Shown here in pieces: positions 1 to 10,290 of a DNA stretch of 64,000 bases. The translations under genes and the position numbers were made by a program. Source of the stretch: CBDDKZ01 sp965230415 (lineage in GTDB: Bacteria; Bacteroidota; Bacteroidia; Cytophagales; JAAEPT01); the NCBI GenBank assembly GCA_965230415.1, contig CBDDKZ010000005.1, positions 248,001 through 312,000 of the forward strand, written 5' to 3'. How positions within the stretch are numbered: position 1 is the stretch's first letter; every line of letters begins with the position of its first letter. The notes under the pieces were generated by a model, which was not told the DNA's origin, did not search any database, and was given only the letters and a program-made list of their open reading frames with translations.

Positions 1-2741
1 TCGCTCAACAGCGTTCCTACCGCATCATACCATCGATAACTATCGGCTTGAGATAAAGCACCACTTAGGGGAACATCAAGATTAGGGCATACCCGAACGG
101 TCTTGTTTTGATGAATTGTTTTTACCTTGAAGGATAGTGCGTCGACCATATACAATATTCTGGTTTCAGGATTCATGGTGAGACCACGTACAAGGCTAAA
201 ACGAGCTTCATCTCCCGCACCATTTAAATCTCCAATGACACCTGTTCCGGCGATCGTTATAACTGAATCGGTAAGTGCATCGTATTGACGTAACACATTA
301 TTACTACGATCGGAAATAAACAGATTACCCATATCATCTGCTACTACGTTCCATGGGTTATTGAATTGAGAGGTAGAAGCCGGCCCATCGACATAACCGG
401 GCCCCATGAGAGGCACACCCAAGAATGTTGTCACATTGGCGGCCAAATCAATTTTTCTGATAAGGTGCCCACCCTGATCTGCAACATATAAATTCCCTTC
501 CAGGTCCATGTCCAAGCCCATAGGTAAATTAAAACGTGCATCGAGTCCGATACCATCCACACTTCCCGATTGACCGGGGGAACTGCTACTACCAGCTAAA
601 TAGTCGCTAAATCCTTCTTTTGAAATTATCTTGATAACATGGTTTTCATGATCGGACACATAAATATTATCAAATTGATCAATAAAAATGCCCGTTGGGT
701 CATAATACCTTGCTTCTTTGAATTGCCCCTCCCTATTTTCGATTGCAGGATTACCGGGATTGCCACTAAACACACTCACAAAATCGGCCACATCGATTTT
801 ACTAATCGCATTGAAATCGTGATTGGTTACATACAGCTGCCCCCTTGAATCAAAAGCGGTGCTATTGGGAAACCCAAATTCTGCGATCGTTTTATGTACG
901 GCTGCAGTAGAGTCAAAAAAGGTATTGTTCGTGCTGCTTGCCCCGGCGTAAACAGATGCTGTTGTGTCTGCGAGATCTATTCTTCGAATATGATTTAAAT
1001 TACCATCTTCGGTCAGGTATATGCTACCATCATGATAAGTCACATTCCACATGCTTGAAAGCGCAGGAAATGCAGCGGAAAGGTCCAGTTCGCCTACCCA
1101 CCATTCGTTATATTTAATTCCATCGGCATTAATAAATGATGTATCTGTATTAATACGAGCAACAGGCTTGTTATGAATTACATTCGTGAAGGTATCCATC
1201 CCGATACATCCATTGGCATCAGTAACAATAACCGTATAATTTCCAGAACTGGTAGCGGATATTGTAGGAGTTGTTTCACCGGTTATCCATTCATAACTTA
1301 CGAAAGCCGGACCACTTCCCGTATTAATAACAGACAGTGTTGCGGACTGACCAAAACACAAAGTATCTATCTGGTCACTTAGAATTTGTACGCCTACATT
1401 ACTCTCGATCTCAATCGTATCTGATAGTTCACAGGTATTCACTGTTTCAACATCCAGTTTGAATGAACCAATGGAGTCGATAATCAGCACATTGGAAGTA
1501 GCCCCGGGAATAGAACTATATGTAACAGTACCCGGACGACTGTAGTACCACTGATAAGTGGCGTAGATATTTGGTACGGAAATATTTTGCACACCGAAAT
1601 CTGCTGCACAAATAGTGATATCGGCACCAAGGTCAAGTGGTTCCGGCAAATCAATAGTTACGGTATCTATTTGGGAACAACCGGCACTGTCGGCCTGAAC
1701 GATGACAAGCATGTCTTCAGTGGGAATCACATCTATTTCATTCACATTTCCTCCAAGGCTTCCTCCTACACTGTCATACCAGGTATAAGTATTAGTAACA
1801 TTGGACGAATAGGTAATAGTAACCGTATCGTTTTCACAAGCATCGATGGTATCGGCTAAATTGTTAAGGATACCTCTGGCTTCGGTTAATGGAAAGGCAG
1901 TAGTTTGATAGGTACAGCTGGCGTCAGAAACACGAGCAAACAAACTGTCGCCATCTTCAATATTATCTCCGGGTACGGTTGTATATATAACATTGGTTCC
2001 GGATTGAGTGGCCAATAAAACATTTGATGCTGTAGAAGCATCATATTTAAAAAATTCATAAACAAATCCGGCACTTGTATTAGCACCTGTAATAGCGGTT
2101 ACAATAGGATCGTTGGAGCAGAAACGTGCGTTCGAAATCACAAAACCCGGAGCTCCTATATTGTTAAGGTCTACCAATCCAATACCCGGAAATACCTGGT
2201 CATAGTTATTTCCGAGATCTGTTGCATGATTTAATCCTTCCCAACTAATTCTTTGCTCACCCGCACCTATCACCTTTCTTAATGACACAGATTCCACACA
2301 ATTTTCGATAGGAATAGCTACAGAAGCCAATGTTGCCGTATCGCCATCGGCGGTTGCCTGACTGGCGCTTGTACAACCTGCTCCAGGGTTATTGGTTATA
2401 TGTAAAGTAAGCGAATCCCCACTGGTAGTCATGGCCACATTATTAAAACAGGCAGATGCTGCTGCCGACCAATTTCCTTGCTGCACAATTACACTTTGAC
2501 TGAAAAACAAGCCATTAGTATCTAAAGCAATAATAAAGTCTGCTGTACTAAAATTAAGGGAAGGGATGCCACTATTAGCCACTTCGAAGTCTAAAAATAA
2601 TGTATCGTTTACAACCCTGTGGTCCACAATCAGAGATATCTGCTGAGCGGACGCACGTAGGCCTAGCACACTTAGAAGCAGTATGAACAGACACCTGAAC
2701 GGAAAAAAATTCCGATTTTTTTTTCTAATAAAATTATCCAA
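1..2741 (-). CDS. Secreted Ig-like/NHL-repeat protein, 5' part (runs off left edge)
   Basis: The minus strand is open from a TTG at 2741 to the left edge, about 913 residues; the gene continues beyond the window. An in-frame TGA lies two codons before the TTG and no ATG follows before the signal peptide, so TTG is the likely start. Residues 6-33 form a Sec signal peptide (RKKNRNFFPFRCLFILLLSV, then RASAQQ). The first ~500 residues are Ig/PKD-like segments with paired Cys and ITYS/YQWYYS strands. The rest is a beta-propeller of NHL type, with repeats such as YDPTGIFIDQFDNIYVSD, FNLPMGLDMDLEGNLYVAD and FNNPWNVVADDMGNLFISD. Such proteins in Bacteroidota are usually T9SS cargo, but the C-terminus that would show a sorting domain is outside the window. 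The ligand is unknown. Confidence 0.85.
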   Translation of the reverse strand, partial: MDNFIRKKNRNFFPFRCLFILLLSVLGLRASAQQISLIVDHRVVNDTLFLDFEVANSGIPSLNFSTADFIIALDTNGLFFSQSVIVQQGNWSAAASACFNNVAMTTSGDSLTLHITNNPGAGCTSASQATADGDTATLASVAIPIENCVESVSLRKVIGAGEQRISWEGLNHATDLGNNYDQVFPGIGLVDLNNIGAPGFVISNARFCSNDPIVTAITGANTSAGFVYEFFKYDASTASNVLLATQSGTNVIYTTVPGDNIEDGDSLFARVSDASCTYQTTAFPLTEARGILNNLADTIDACENDTVTITYSSNVTNTYTWYDSVGGSLGGNVNEIDVIPTEDMLVIVQADSAGCSQIDTVTIDLPEPLDLGADITICAADFGVQNISVPNIYATYQWYYSRPGTVTYSSIPGATSNVLIIDSIGSFKLDVETVNTCELSDTIEIESNVGVQILSDQIDTLCFGQSATLSVINTGSGPAFVSYEWITGETTPTISATSSGNYTVIVTDANGCIGMDTFTNVIHNKPVARINTDTSFINADGIKYNEWWVGELDLSAAFPALSSMWNVTYHDGSIYLTEDGNLNHIRRIDLADTTASVYAGASSTNNTFFDSTAAVHKTIAEFGFPNSTAFDSRGQLYVTNHDFNAISKIDVADFVSVFSGNPGNPAIENREGQFKEARYYDPTGIFIDQFDNIYVSDHENHVIKIISKEGFSDYLAGSSSSPGQSGSVDGIGLDARFNLPMGLDMDLEGNLYVADQGGHLIRKIDLAANVTTFLGVPLMGPGYVDGPASTSQFNNPWNVVADDMGNLFISDRSNNVLRQYDALTDSVITIAGTGVIGDLNGAGDEARFSLVRGLTMNPETRILYMVDALSFKVKTIHQNKTVRVCPNLDVPLSGALSQADSYRWYDAVGTLLS

Positions 2742-2986
2742 ATTTCATCAAATCTACTTAATATACTTCATTTGAAATACAAATAGACACCTTTCTTTTC
2801 ACAGAATTACCATAGAATATTACGCTTATCACCTAAATAGGTTCAAATTTAAACCTGTAATAGTTAAAATATCCATCCGTATTAATACCGATAACCTAGG
2901 TTTTTCTGGTAAGAGGTCGTATAAAACACAAAGAGAGTAATAGTTGTCTTACAATTTTATACGTTCCGGGAGCATGTAGGTTCAGT

Positions 2987-3874
2987 TTACACTCCAATCA
3001 TGGCCGCCCCCAATACCCCCGCGGCGTCACCACATATGTTTTTAACAACCGGGGTATAAAGATCATTGTTAAACACATATTTCCTTACCCTTTCGAGTCC
3101 TTCATTATATAACTCCGGGATATTTGAAAGTCCACCACCTATTACAATAACATCAGGGTCCAGAAAACGTATTAAATTTGCTATAGACAGGCCAAAATGT
3201 TCCAAAAAATCATCTATTACAACTATAGCTTCCGAATCGTTCATACGATAAGATGCTATAATCTCAGGGACCTTTTTGCCAGTACCAAATCGCTCTTTAT
3301 AGTTTTGTTCAACACCTGTACCTGAAATATATGCCTCAACCACTCCGTTGAGATTTGAGGTCCATGGACGCCCCGTATTGTAATTAATCGTAGTGTGCCC
3401 CCACTCACCTGCCTGCGCTCGAAGTCCTTTGATCACCTTTTGATCTATAATCAAACCGCCACCACAACCGGTTCCCATTATCACTCCAAAAACTACATCT
3501 TTTCCTATACCGGCACCCATTGTTGCTTCGGCAAGTGCAAAACAGTTGGCATCATTATCTATGGCTATAGAACGTTTCAACTGTAATTCCAAATCACTTT
3601 TAATGGGTTTTCCATTCATAAAAAGCATGTTGCAATTTTGAAGCAGATTGCTTCCCGGTAAGAGATTCCCGGGAGTCCCGATCCCTACAGTATGTGTCAC
3701 CTCGGGGTGTTCCTTCAATACTTCTTCATAAATGGTACAAATATTATTTATTACATTATGGTAATCGTTGTTGTGTATATTATCAATGCGAATTTGCTTT
3801 TCCACATTCAAATTTTGATCTAATAACACCGCTTCGATTTTTGTACCTCCAAGGTCAATTCCTACTTTATGCAT
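2987..3874 (-). CDS. ROK family sugar kinase (glucokinase-like)
   Basis: 295 residues, the usual ROK length. The N-terminal phosphate-binding motif GIDLGGTKIEAV (5-16), TPGN (68-70), the catalytic region DNDANCFALAE (106-116), the glycine-rich GTGCGGG (134-140) and GEWGHTT (156-162) mark an ATP-dependent hexose kinase of the cytoplasm. ROK kinases normally bind zinc through a CxCGxxGCxE motif just after the GH motif. Here that stretch (about 163-180, GRPWTSNLNGVVE) has no cysteine, so the zinc site appears to be lost while the Glu is kept. The substrate (glucose, N-acetylglucosamine or another hexose) cannot be decided. It stands alone between a secreted protein and a lipid gene. Confidence 0.85.
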   Translation of the reverse strand: MHKVGIDLGGTKIEAVLLDQNLNVEKQIRIDNIHNNDYHNVINNICTIYEEVLKEHPEVTHTVGIGTPGNLLPGSNLLQNCNMLFMNGKPIKSDLELQLKRSIAIDNDANCFALAEATMGAGIGKDVVFGVIMGTGCGGGLIIDQKVIKGLRAQAGEWGHTTINYNTGRPWTSNLNGVVEAYISGTGVEQNYKERFGTGKKVPEIIASYRMNDSEAIVVIDDFLEHFGLSIANLIRFLDPDVIVIGGGLSNIPELYNEGLERVRKYVFNNDLYTPVVKNICGDAAGVLGAAMIGV

Positions 3875-4050
3875 GAATATTCAAATTTTGCAAGCAACTA
3901 CAAGCAACTAATGACAGCTTTACAATTTGCCATTGCTCATTCCTTGTTTTTATTTTCGTTGGAAGATATACTAAAAATAGCACGAATACCCCCATTTTTG
4001 GGGATCTTTTTGGTAAAACAAGTAAAAGCCCTAAAACTTTCACGGAGGAA

Positions 4051-4081
4051 TTGTGTTAGAACGCTGGTTGTGCTAATTTTA
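4051..4081 (+). promoter_or_regulatory. Candidate Bacteroidota promoter before plsC-like gene
   Basis: TTG at 4051-4053 and TAATTTTA at 4074-4081 are 20 nt apart, close to the Bacteroidota TTG-N19-TAnnTTTG pattern, and lie 24 nt before the ATG at 4105. The last base of the -7 box deviates. Pattern match only. Confidence 0.35.
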
Positions 4082-4104
4082 GAGGTTCATTTCAATATTT
4101 ATAA

Positions 4105-4848
4105 ATGATAGTATTAAAGTGGCTGCATACAGCTTTATTTGTTGTTTGGGTAATCAGTGGATTTCTTATCACATTCCCTGTAATGTTTATTTCTATACAA
4201 CATAAGAAATTACACCGAATAGGTCATTATGCTAATGTGGTATGGGGTAATATCTTTTTTAAACTAAGCTTTATTTTTTTCAAAGTTGAACGCTTGCATC
4301 AGGAACCGTTGGAAAGGCCTGCTGTTTACTGTCTAAACCATACGTCTTACCTTGACATCCCTATGCTCTTTGTCGGTATACCTGGCTATTTCAAAGTAAT
4401 AGGAAAGTCAGAACTAAACAAAGTGCCTTTATTTGGTTACATGTTTAAAAATTTGTACATCTCCTTAAATAGAAAAGGAAAAAAAAGCATTAAAGAATCA
4501 ATAGATAAATCTAAAAAGGCAGTAGATGAAGGGCATGATATCGTCATATTTCCGGAAGGTACTATTCCGGACACAACTATTGCTCCCAAAATGATCAAGT
4601 TTAAAAATGGCCCTTTTATTATAGCCATTGAAAAACAAATACCAATTATTCCTGTTACAACTCCATTCAATTGGAAATATTTGCCCGATGCCAAATTTCC
4701 TTTAAGGATGCATAAATTAAAAATGATATTCCATGAGCCAATCCCTACCAAAGGCTTGACACTGGACGACCTTGAAGAGCTCAAACAAAAAACTTATAAT
4801 GTTATGCACGAATCAATAAAGGTACATAACCCTGGAATGAAACTTTAA
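4105..4848 (+). CDS. 1-acylglycerol-3-phosphate acyltransferase (PlsC family)
   Basis: 247 residues. An N-terminal hydrophobic helix (about 9-30) anchors it in the inner membrane. The acyltransferase signature HxxxxD is NHTSYLD (H79, D84), and the substrate-binding motif FPEGT lies near 150, followed by the family's PVT-type block (IIPVTTPF). The family transfers an acyl group to lysophosphatidate or related lysolipids in phospholipid synthesis. The start at 4105 gives a short positively charged end before the helix. The next gene starts 30 nt downstream on the same strand, so the two may be co-transcribed. Whether it is the main PlsC or an ornithine-lipid type paralog cannot be told. Confidence 0.85.
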   Translation: MIVLKWLHTALFVVWVISGFLITFPVMFISIQHKKLHRIGHYANVVWGNIFFKLSFIFFKVERLHQEPLERPAVYCLNHTSYLDIPMLFVGIPGYFKVIGKSELNKVPLFGYMFKNLYISLNRKGKKSIKESIDKSKKAVDEGHDIVIFPEGTIPDTTIAPKMIKFKNGPFIIAIEKQIPIIPVTTPFNWKYLPDAKFPLRMHKLKMIFHEPIPTKGLTLDDLEELKQKTYNVMHESIKVHNPGMKL

Positions 4849-4878
4849 CAGTAACGCTATTTAATAATATAGAAGACA

Positions 4879-7800
4879 TTGGATACAACACTATTATTTT
4901 GGAAAGACTGGGAAAAGCAGCATAAATATATCTATTACATATTTTTGTCGCTGTTTTTTGCTTGTATTATTCTTTTTGTGAGTTCGACTCAGGTTGGCTT
5001 TGATAATGCTACCGAGTGGAAAACAAATATCAATAGTCATGACATTAATGTACCCACACATAAATTCTCAAGAAAGCTAATAGACTATGAACTTCAATCT
5101 CAAGGTTACTTCGTAGACCAACATTTCCGCGTTGAAATCAAAGCTATTCCGAGCACCGTATACACCATATACCTGGTAGTTCTTGCATTGGCTTCGGCAC
5201 TTGCTCTTACCGCACTTTCAATGGTTAAACAGAGTCTCTGGCACTTAAGTGGACTAGCCGTTTTTCTCGCCTGGATTTATTTCTTACGAATAGACCTGCA
5301 TGAAATTGCAGGTCTCGGCAACAATACCATTATGTTGTCAATAATGGCAATTTTCACGGCTGTAAGTTTTTTATTCAATGCCTACCTCACCACTACTTCT
5401 GCCTGGCTTCGTTTATTGGTCTTTCTAATACTTACGCTCGGCACAGGCTATTTTCTATTAACAACCAGTAACATGCATAGTCCTGCTATTGCCTATTCAG
5501 GATATAGTATTTGGATACCCTGGTGCGTTACAATTCTTTTTATAGGCCTCATCGCCTACGACTTTTTAAGCGCCTTTTTAACACTTGTGAGCTTATCCAG
5601 AAGCTCAAACCCTAAAATAAATGTGCTTAACTTCGTGGCTCTTTCGGTGATTTACCTTGGAAACCTAACAATCTATTATTTCAATAAGAAAGGAACAATC
5701 GACTGGGAACTATCCTATTTTAATCCACTGTATTTCTTCATATTCTCAGCTATTCTGGGAATTTGGGGGCATAAAAGGAGATCTTCCCTATTCAGCAAAA
5801 TCTTACCTTTCGCACCGGTTGGAGCTTATTTGTATTTAAGTCTGGCAATTACAGGGTTTATCACTTTATATTTTGTTTACCAGACAGGAAACACCTCTAT
5901 GCTACGTGCCATTAACGACATCATCTTATATTCTCATCTGTGTTTTGGCCTGGCATTCTTTGTTTACGTACTATTTAACTTCCTTCCTGAGTTTCTCAAG
6001 AATTTACCCATCTATAAAATCCTTTATACGCCACAACACCTGCCCTACTATGTAGCGCGCCTTAGTGCCGTTATTTTTGTAATAATGTTAATGGCTGAAG
6101 ATAATTGGCAACAATATTACAAAAGTAAATCAGGGTATTACAATTACCTGGCAGATGTATACCATGTTAACGAAGAAGAATTGTTAAAAAAGGACTATTG
6201 CCAAAGAAGTAACGCTATGGACAGAGGCAATCAAAAAGCAGCCTTTTACCTGGCAAAACTTGCTGAAAAAGAGCAAGACTACGCCAAAGTTGTAGAACAC
6301 CTGGAGGATATTGTAAGTAAGGACCCCTCACCACAAACTTATGTAAACCTTGCTAATGCACAGCGATTACATTCCCCCAACTTTTACGACCTGTTCACTT
6401 TAAAGAAAGGATACGAACTGTTTCCGGAGTCTTATCAGCTCAACCATAATATCGCACATTCATTTATTCGATTAAACCAGCTGGACTCTTCATACATCTA
6501 TTATGCAAGCGCATGGGAACTTAGCGAAGGCAATCCGGTTACCGGAGCAGATTTGTTTTACATTCATGCATTAAGTCAGGTAGATTTAGGCTTGGACTCC
6601 ATGATAACGGCAAATTTGTTCCAGAACGACGTTCACTATCAAATCAACAAACAACAGGTAAATTCTTATTTCGGCAAAAAACATCAGCTACCTTTTAATG
6701 AACAGCTGTTGAGCGACAGTATACTTAATCAAGATGATATATTCTATTTGAACAACTACCTTTTCAGTCAAAGGGAAGAAACGGACCGTTCATTTGAAAA
6801 CCTTCTGAAGCAATTTATTCACCCCGGTAACGACCTCTATTTTGAGGATATTTATTACCTTATGGCTAATTATTATTTCATACACGGAAACAGTCAACAA
6901 ATGAAACTCGCATTAGATAATATGCTCATAAATGCACCATCATCGTCTCATGCCTATTATGGCAATATGGCTGGTTATATGATGTATGAAAGCGATGCTC
7001 CGTTGATAGCCATGAATTATTTTAAAACAAGCTACGATGCTCAGCCTATAATGAAATCGAATCATGCAGCTTTTGATTATTGTTTATTAAACGCAGAATA
7101 CGGCTTTTCAGACAAAAGTCTGGAACTGTTAGACGAAATTGAAGTAACCGATACCAGTATCAGTGATCTTGCCCTGGAAATGAAAGGTCTGCTTAATACC
7201 GATAAAATAGATACCGTTGTAAATTGGAACGAAGACTACCTGAAAGTTAAATATATTTATTATAGTCCCAGAGCAACAAATGTAACAGACATTAAGCGAA
7301 TATTAGCTTCTGTCAAAAACCCAAACTACAAGGGAATGATTGTTAACCACCTCATAGAGGGGTATTTACAACAGGGAGACCTGGAATTGGCCAATGAAAT
7401 GTGGAATGTGATGCTGACGGAAAACGTACATCCATTGATGTATGAAAGGCTGCAATTCTCCTACATGAATTTGCTTATTGCACAAAGAGAATTTTTAGAA
7501 TTAAACGGGCGTTCCGATACCCTGCGCGCAGCACATATCGGTGCTCAAAAGCTAAAGTATAAACCTTACTTTAAAGCAGTTAGCCTGGAAGCAATGGGAC
7601 GCCTGGATGAAGCCCGGGGTTTCTATGAAAAGGCGCTGGAGCAAACACCTTTTCACACAGGAACTATATTAAGCGCTGCCAATTTCTTCGCTAAGAATGA
7701 CGCTGAAAAAGAACGAGCTTACAACATATTGACGAATGCGACGCGAGACTCACCGAATGATCCTTACCTATTGCAGGCTTATATTTTGGAAGCAACGCGA

Positions 7801-7944
7801 AAAGGTTATATAGAATTTGCGAAATCCGCGTTAGAATCGCTACCGGAATTGATAACAAAAGAGGAATTTGAAGCATTTTATCCTAAATTCCAACGTACTT
7901 TTGAAAAGCAGCAGCAAGAAGATGAAGCATGGGAAAACTTTTAA
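4879..7944 (+). CDS. Multi-pass membrane protein with C-terminal TPR repeats
   Basis: 1021 residues starting at a TTG codon preceded by AGAAG, a reasonable ribosome site; no ATG lies in frame before the first membrane helix. Residues 1-~420 hold around eleven hydrophobic segments, with one short extracytoplasmic loop after the first (about 40-75). From ~430 to the end the protein is helical and repetitive in TPR style (for example AAFYLAKLAEKEQDYAKVVE, LEAMGRLDEARGFYEKALEQ). It resembles large unnamed membrane-TPR proteins of Bacteroidota. The TPR half probably binds a partner. It follows the acyltransferase and precedes the adenosyltransferase by 9 nt, so it is probably in one operon. Function unknown. 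Confidence 0.8.
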   Translation: MDTTLLFWKDWEKQHKYIYYIFLSLFFACIILFVSSTQVGFDNATEWKTNINSHDINVPTHKFSRKLIDYELQSQGYFVDQHFRVEIKAIPSTVYTIYLVVLALASALALTALSMVKQSLWHLSGLAVFLAWIYFLRIDLHEIAGLGNNTIMLSIMAIFTAVSFLFNAYLTTTSAWLRLLVFLILTLGTGYFLLTTSNMHSPAIAYSGYSIWIPWCVTILFIGLIAYDFLSAFLTLVSLSRSSNPKINVLNFVALSVIYLGNLTIYYFNKKGTIDWELSYFNPLYFFIFSAILGIWGHKRRSSLFSKILPFAPVGAYLYLSLAITGFITLYFVYQTGNTSMLRAINDIILYSHLCFGLAFFVYVLFNFLPEFLKNLPIYKILYTPQHLPYYVARLSAVIFVIMLMAEDNWQQYYKSKSGYYNYLADVYHVNEEELLKKDYCQRSNAMDRGNQKAAFYLAKLAEKEQDYAKVVEHLEDIVSKDPSPQTYVNLANAQRLHSPNFYDLFTLKKGYELFPESYQLNHNIAHSFIRLNQLDSSYIYYASAWELSEGNPVTGADLFYIHALSQVDLGLDSMITANLFQNDVHYQINKQQVNSYFGKKHQLPFNEQLLSDSILNQDDIFYLNNYLFSQREETDRSFENLLKQFIHPGNDLYFEDIYYLMANYYFIHGNSQQMKLALDNMLINAPSSSHAYYGNMAGYMMYESDAPLIAMNYFKTSYDAQPIMKSNHAAFDYCLLNAEYGFSDKSLELLDEIEVTDTSISDLALEMKGLLNTDKIDTVVNWNEDYLKVKYIYYSPRATNVTDIKRILASVKNPNYKGMIVNHLIEGYLQQGDLELANEMWNVMLTENVHPLMYERLQFSYMNLLIAQREFLELNGRSDTLRAAHIGAQKLKYKPYFKAVSLEAMGRLDEARGFYEKALEQTPFHTGTILSAANFFAKNDAEKERAYNILTNATRDSPNDPYLLQAYILEATRKGYIEFAKSALESLPELITKEEFEAFYPKFQRTFEKQQQEDEAWENF

Positions 7945-7953
7945 TTTGATCTT

Positions 7954-8496
7954 ATGAAAATTTACACCAAGAGCGGAGATACAGGTATGACAAGCCTTTA
8001 CGGAGGAAAGCGCATTTCCAAATCCGACTTACGAATAGCATCCTATGGATCGGTGGATGAACTCAATGCTTACCTCGGGTTACTACGCGATCGCCTGGGA
8101 ATAGCATTCCCTATTATTAAGGATATTCAGGAATGCCTTTTTTCAATCGGTGCTCATTTAGCGGCAGACCCTGATAAAACGAAGCTACATAAACCAGAAA
8201 TTTATGCCTCGGACATCGAACAACTTGAAACTCAAATTGACGAATATAGTGCTGATTTAGAACCTTTGAAACATTTTGTATTGCCAGGAGGGCACGAAAA
8301 TGCTTCTTTTGCGCATATTGCCAGAACAATTTGCCGGCGTGCAGAAAGGGAAGTGGTCGCATTAAATGAAATTTCTAAAATCCCTTCCATTGTCATCCAA
8401 TACCTTAACCGCTTATCCGATTACCTGTTTGTACTTAGCCGGGTAATTATTAAAAAAGAGGGCGCCGCTGAATATAAGTGGATTCCACGGAAATAA
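7954..8496 (+). CDS. Cob(I)alamin adenosyltransferase, PduO type
   Basis: 180 residues, the typical single-domain PduO length. It carries the family's N-terminal TKSGDTGMTSLYGG (5-18, ATP binding), SYGSVDELNAYLG (29-41), and the C-terminal helix RTICRRAEREVV containing the Arg/Glu residues that coordinate ATP. The enzyme transfers adenosyl from ATP to cob(I)alamin to make coenzyme B12. In Bacteroidota it usually serves methylmalonyl-CoA mutase, but no B12-dependent enzyme is visible in this window. It starts 9 nt after the TPR membrane gene. Confidence 0.92.
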   Translation: MKIYTKSGDTGMTSLYGGKRISKSDLRIASYGSVDELNAYLGLLRDRLGIAFPIIKDIQECLFSIGAHLAADPDKTKLHKPEIYASDIEQLETQIDEYSADLEPLKHFVLPGGHENASFAHIARTICRRAEREVVALNEISKIPSIVIQYLNRLSDYLFVLSRVIIKKEGAAEYKWIPRK

Positions 8497-8686
8497 AAGG
8501 ACTGACAGTCAAATACTAAAGATTCAGCTCAACCAAGTCATATTTTCCAAATAATAGTATATTTACTGCGTGTTAAAAGTTTCTGAAAAAAATGAGGAGA
8601 CCTTTAATTACACAAACCATTAAATAATAATCTTATAAAACAACAATTCTTGAAAAGACAGGAAGAGTTAACTTACTATCTCTTAA

Positions 8687-10261
8687 ATGAAAAAAATACT
8701 AACCTTAGCAATCACCTTATTGTGTGCTAGCTACCTGAGTGCACAACGCGATAGTACTTACTTTCTATACGAAAACCTGGGACCTTCAGTTAACAGTGAG
8801 TTTAACGAATCGGGACCAAGGATCTCGCCAGATGGGGAATCGTTGTATTTCTTCAGAACCGACCACCCGGATAATGGGTACGAATCTAACGATGTTTGGG
8901 TTTCGCATATCCAAAAAGACAGTTCATGGTCAAAAGCAGAACACCTGGGCTCTCCTATTAACAACCATAGCGACAATGCTGTGCACAGTATTTCCGCGGA
9001 CAAAAAAGCACTTTTGGTACATGATGTATACTTAAAGAATGGCACTTCAAAGTCAGGGGTTTCAATTACAAGGCAACGAGCCGATAATAGCTGGAGTTTC
9101 CCTGAAGCTTTAAAAATCAAACACTACAAAAACACAAATCATATAACTTCTTTTCACCTTTCGGATGATTGGGAAACATTGATATTAGCTATTGAAACGA
9201 AGGAAACTTATGGTAAACAAGATTTATATGTAAGTTTTCACAATAAAGAAAAAGATACCTGGAGCGAGCCGGTAGACCTCGGCCCGATAATCAATTCGCA
9301 GGGATCGGAAGCCACAGCCTTCCTCGCGGGAGATCAAAAAACATTGTATTTCTCATCAAATGGCAGAAAAAATTCAATCGGAGGGTTTGACATCTATAAA
9401 TCAATACGCCTTGACAGCACCTGGAAAAAATGGTCTGTTCCGGAAAATATCGGCAAACCTTACAATACCGCCGACGATGAATTTTACTTCTCGATACCTT
9501 CGCATGCAGGCGGATGGGCCTACCTGGCTCACTCACATCATCATGGGCACTCAGATATAGCGCGTATTAAAAAGGTTACTGTTCACTTACCACCACCAAC
9601 CATTCACGTTCACGGACGCATATTGGACATCACCAACGAAAACCCACTGGATGGTACGGTTATTTTCTTCGAAAAAGAAAGTGGTAAAGAAGTGGCACAG
9701 GCAAAAACGAATAACGAAAAAATCTATAACGTATCATTGAAATCTGAATTGGTATACCGATATGAGGTTAACAAGGGAGGATACAATGATACTACCGGAA
9801 TTTTGGACCTAACAGGAATATTGGAGCATACGGATATTGAACACGATATTCGCATTCGTCCTATCAACAGGCAATGGCCTCCAATTGACACAACGAAACG
9901 TTCCATTACACTTGAAAATATCAACTTCGATTCTGGCAAGTGGGATATTAAAGATAAATACCATGAGATGCTCAACGACCTTTATAAGTTCCTAATGGAA
10001 AACCCACACCTGCATTACCAAATTGTTGGTCATACAGATAGCGTTGGTAAAGAAGATGATAACCAGGTGCTCTCGGAAAACAGAGCTAAATCTGTGCGCG
10101 ACTTCTTAATTAAGTTAGGACTTACCCCAGATCAAATGCAATTGCAAAAACCTCAACTTTCAGCTAAAGGTTATGGAGAGGCTAAGCCAATTGCTGATAA
10201 TAATACGGCTGAAGGTCGTTTGAAAAACAGACGTGTAGAACTAATTTTATTAGACCAATAA
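8687..10261 (+). CDS. OmpA-family protein with PD40 (TolB-like) propeller
   Basis: 524 residues. Signal peptide MKKILTLAITLLCASYLSAQ. Residues ~30-300 carry PD40/WD40-like repeats (ISPDGESLYFFRTDHP, LAGDQKTLYFSSNGR followed by GGFDIY). A small Ig/carboxypeptidase-regulatory-like domain follows (about 305-400). The C-terminus is an OmpA peptidoglycan-binding domain with NINFDSGKWDI near 407, then VGHTDSVGKEDDN and LSENRAKSVRDFL. Proteins of this build sit in the periplasm or outer membrane and accompany T9SS/gliding components. Next in line are a CHU_C giant protein (30 nt gap) and a PorP/SprF gene, which suggests one operon. Confidence 0.9.
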   Translation: MKKILTLAITLLCASYLSAQRDSTYFLYENLGPSVNSEFNESGPRISPDGESLYFFRTDHPDNGYESNDVWVSHIQKDSSWSKAEHLGSPINNHSDNAVHSISADKKALLVHDVYLKNGTSKSGVSITRQRADNSWSFPEALKIKHYKNTNHITSFHLSDDWETLILAIETKETYGKQDLYVSFHNKEKDTWSEPVDLGPIINSQGSEATAFLAGDQKTLYFSSNGRKNSIGGFDIYKSIRLDSTWKKWSVPENIGKPYNTADDEFYFSIPSHAGGWAYLAHSHHHGHSDIARIKKVTVHLPPPTIHVHGRILDITNENPLDGTVIFFEKESGKEVAQAKTNNEKIYNVSLKSELVYRYEVNKGGYNDTTGILDLTGILEHTDIEHDIRIRPINRQWPPIDTTKRSITLENINFDSGKWDIKDKYHEMLNDLYKFLMENPHLHYQIVGHTDSVGKEDDNQVLSENRAKSVRDFLIKLGLTPDQMQLQKPQLSAKGYGEAKPIADNNTAEGRLKNRRVELILLDQ

Positions 10262-10290
10262 TTCACCAGTTTTAATCATAAATCTCGATT

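Noticed and set aside
639..2086. Small ORFs on both strands in the first 2.1 kb
   Set aside because: The whole stretch is covered by one open minus-strand frame with a signal peptide and propeller repeats that runs off the window edge.
3869..4108. 79-residue plus-strand ORF before the acyltransferase gene
   Set aside because: Overlaps the start of the ROK gene on the other strand and contains the promoter region; no recognisable features.
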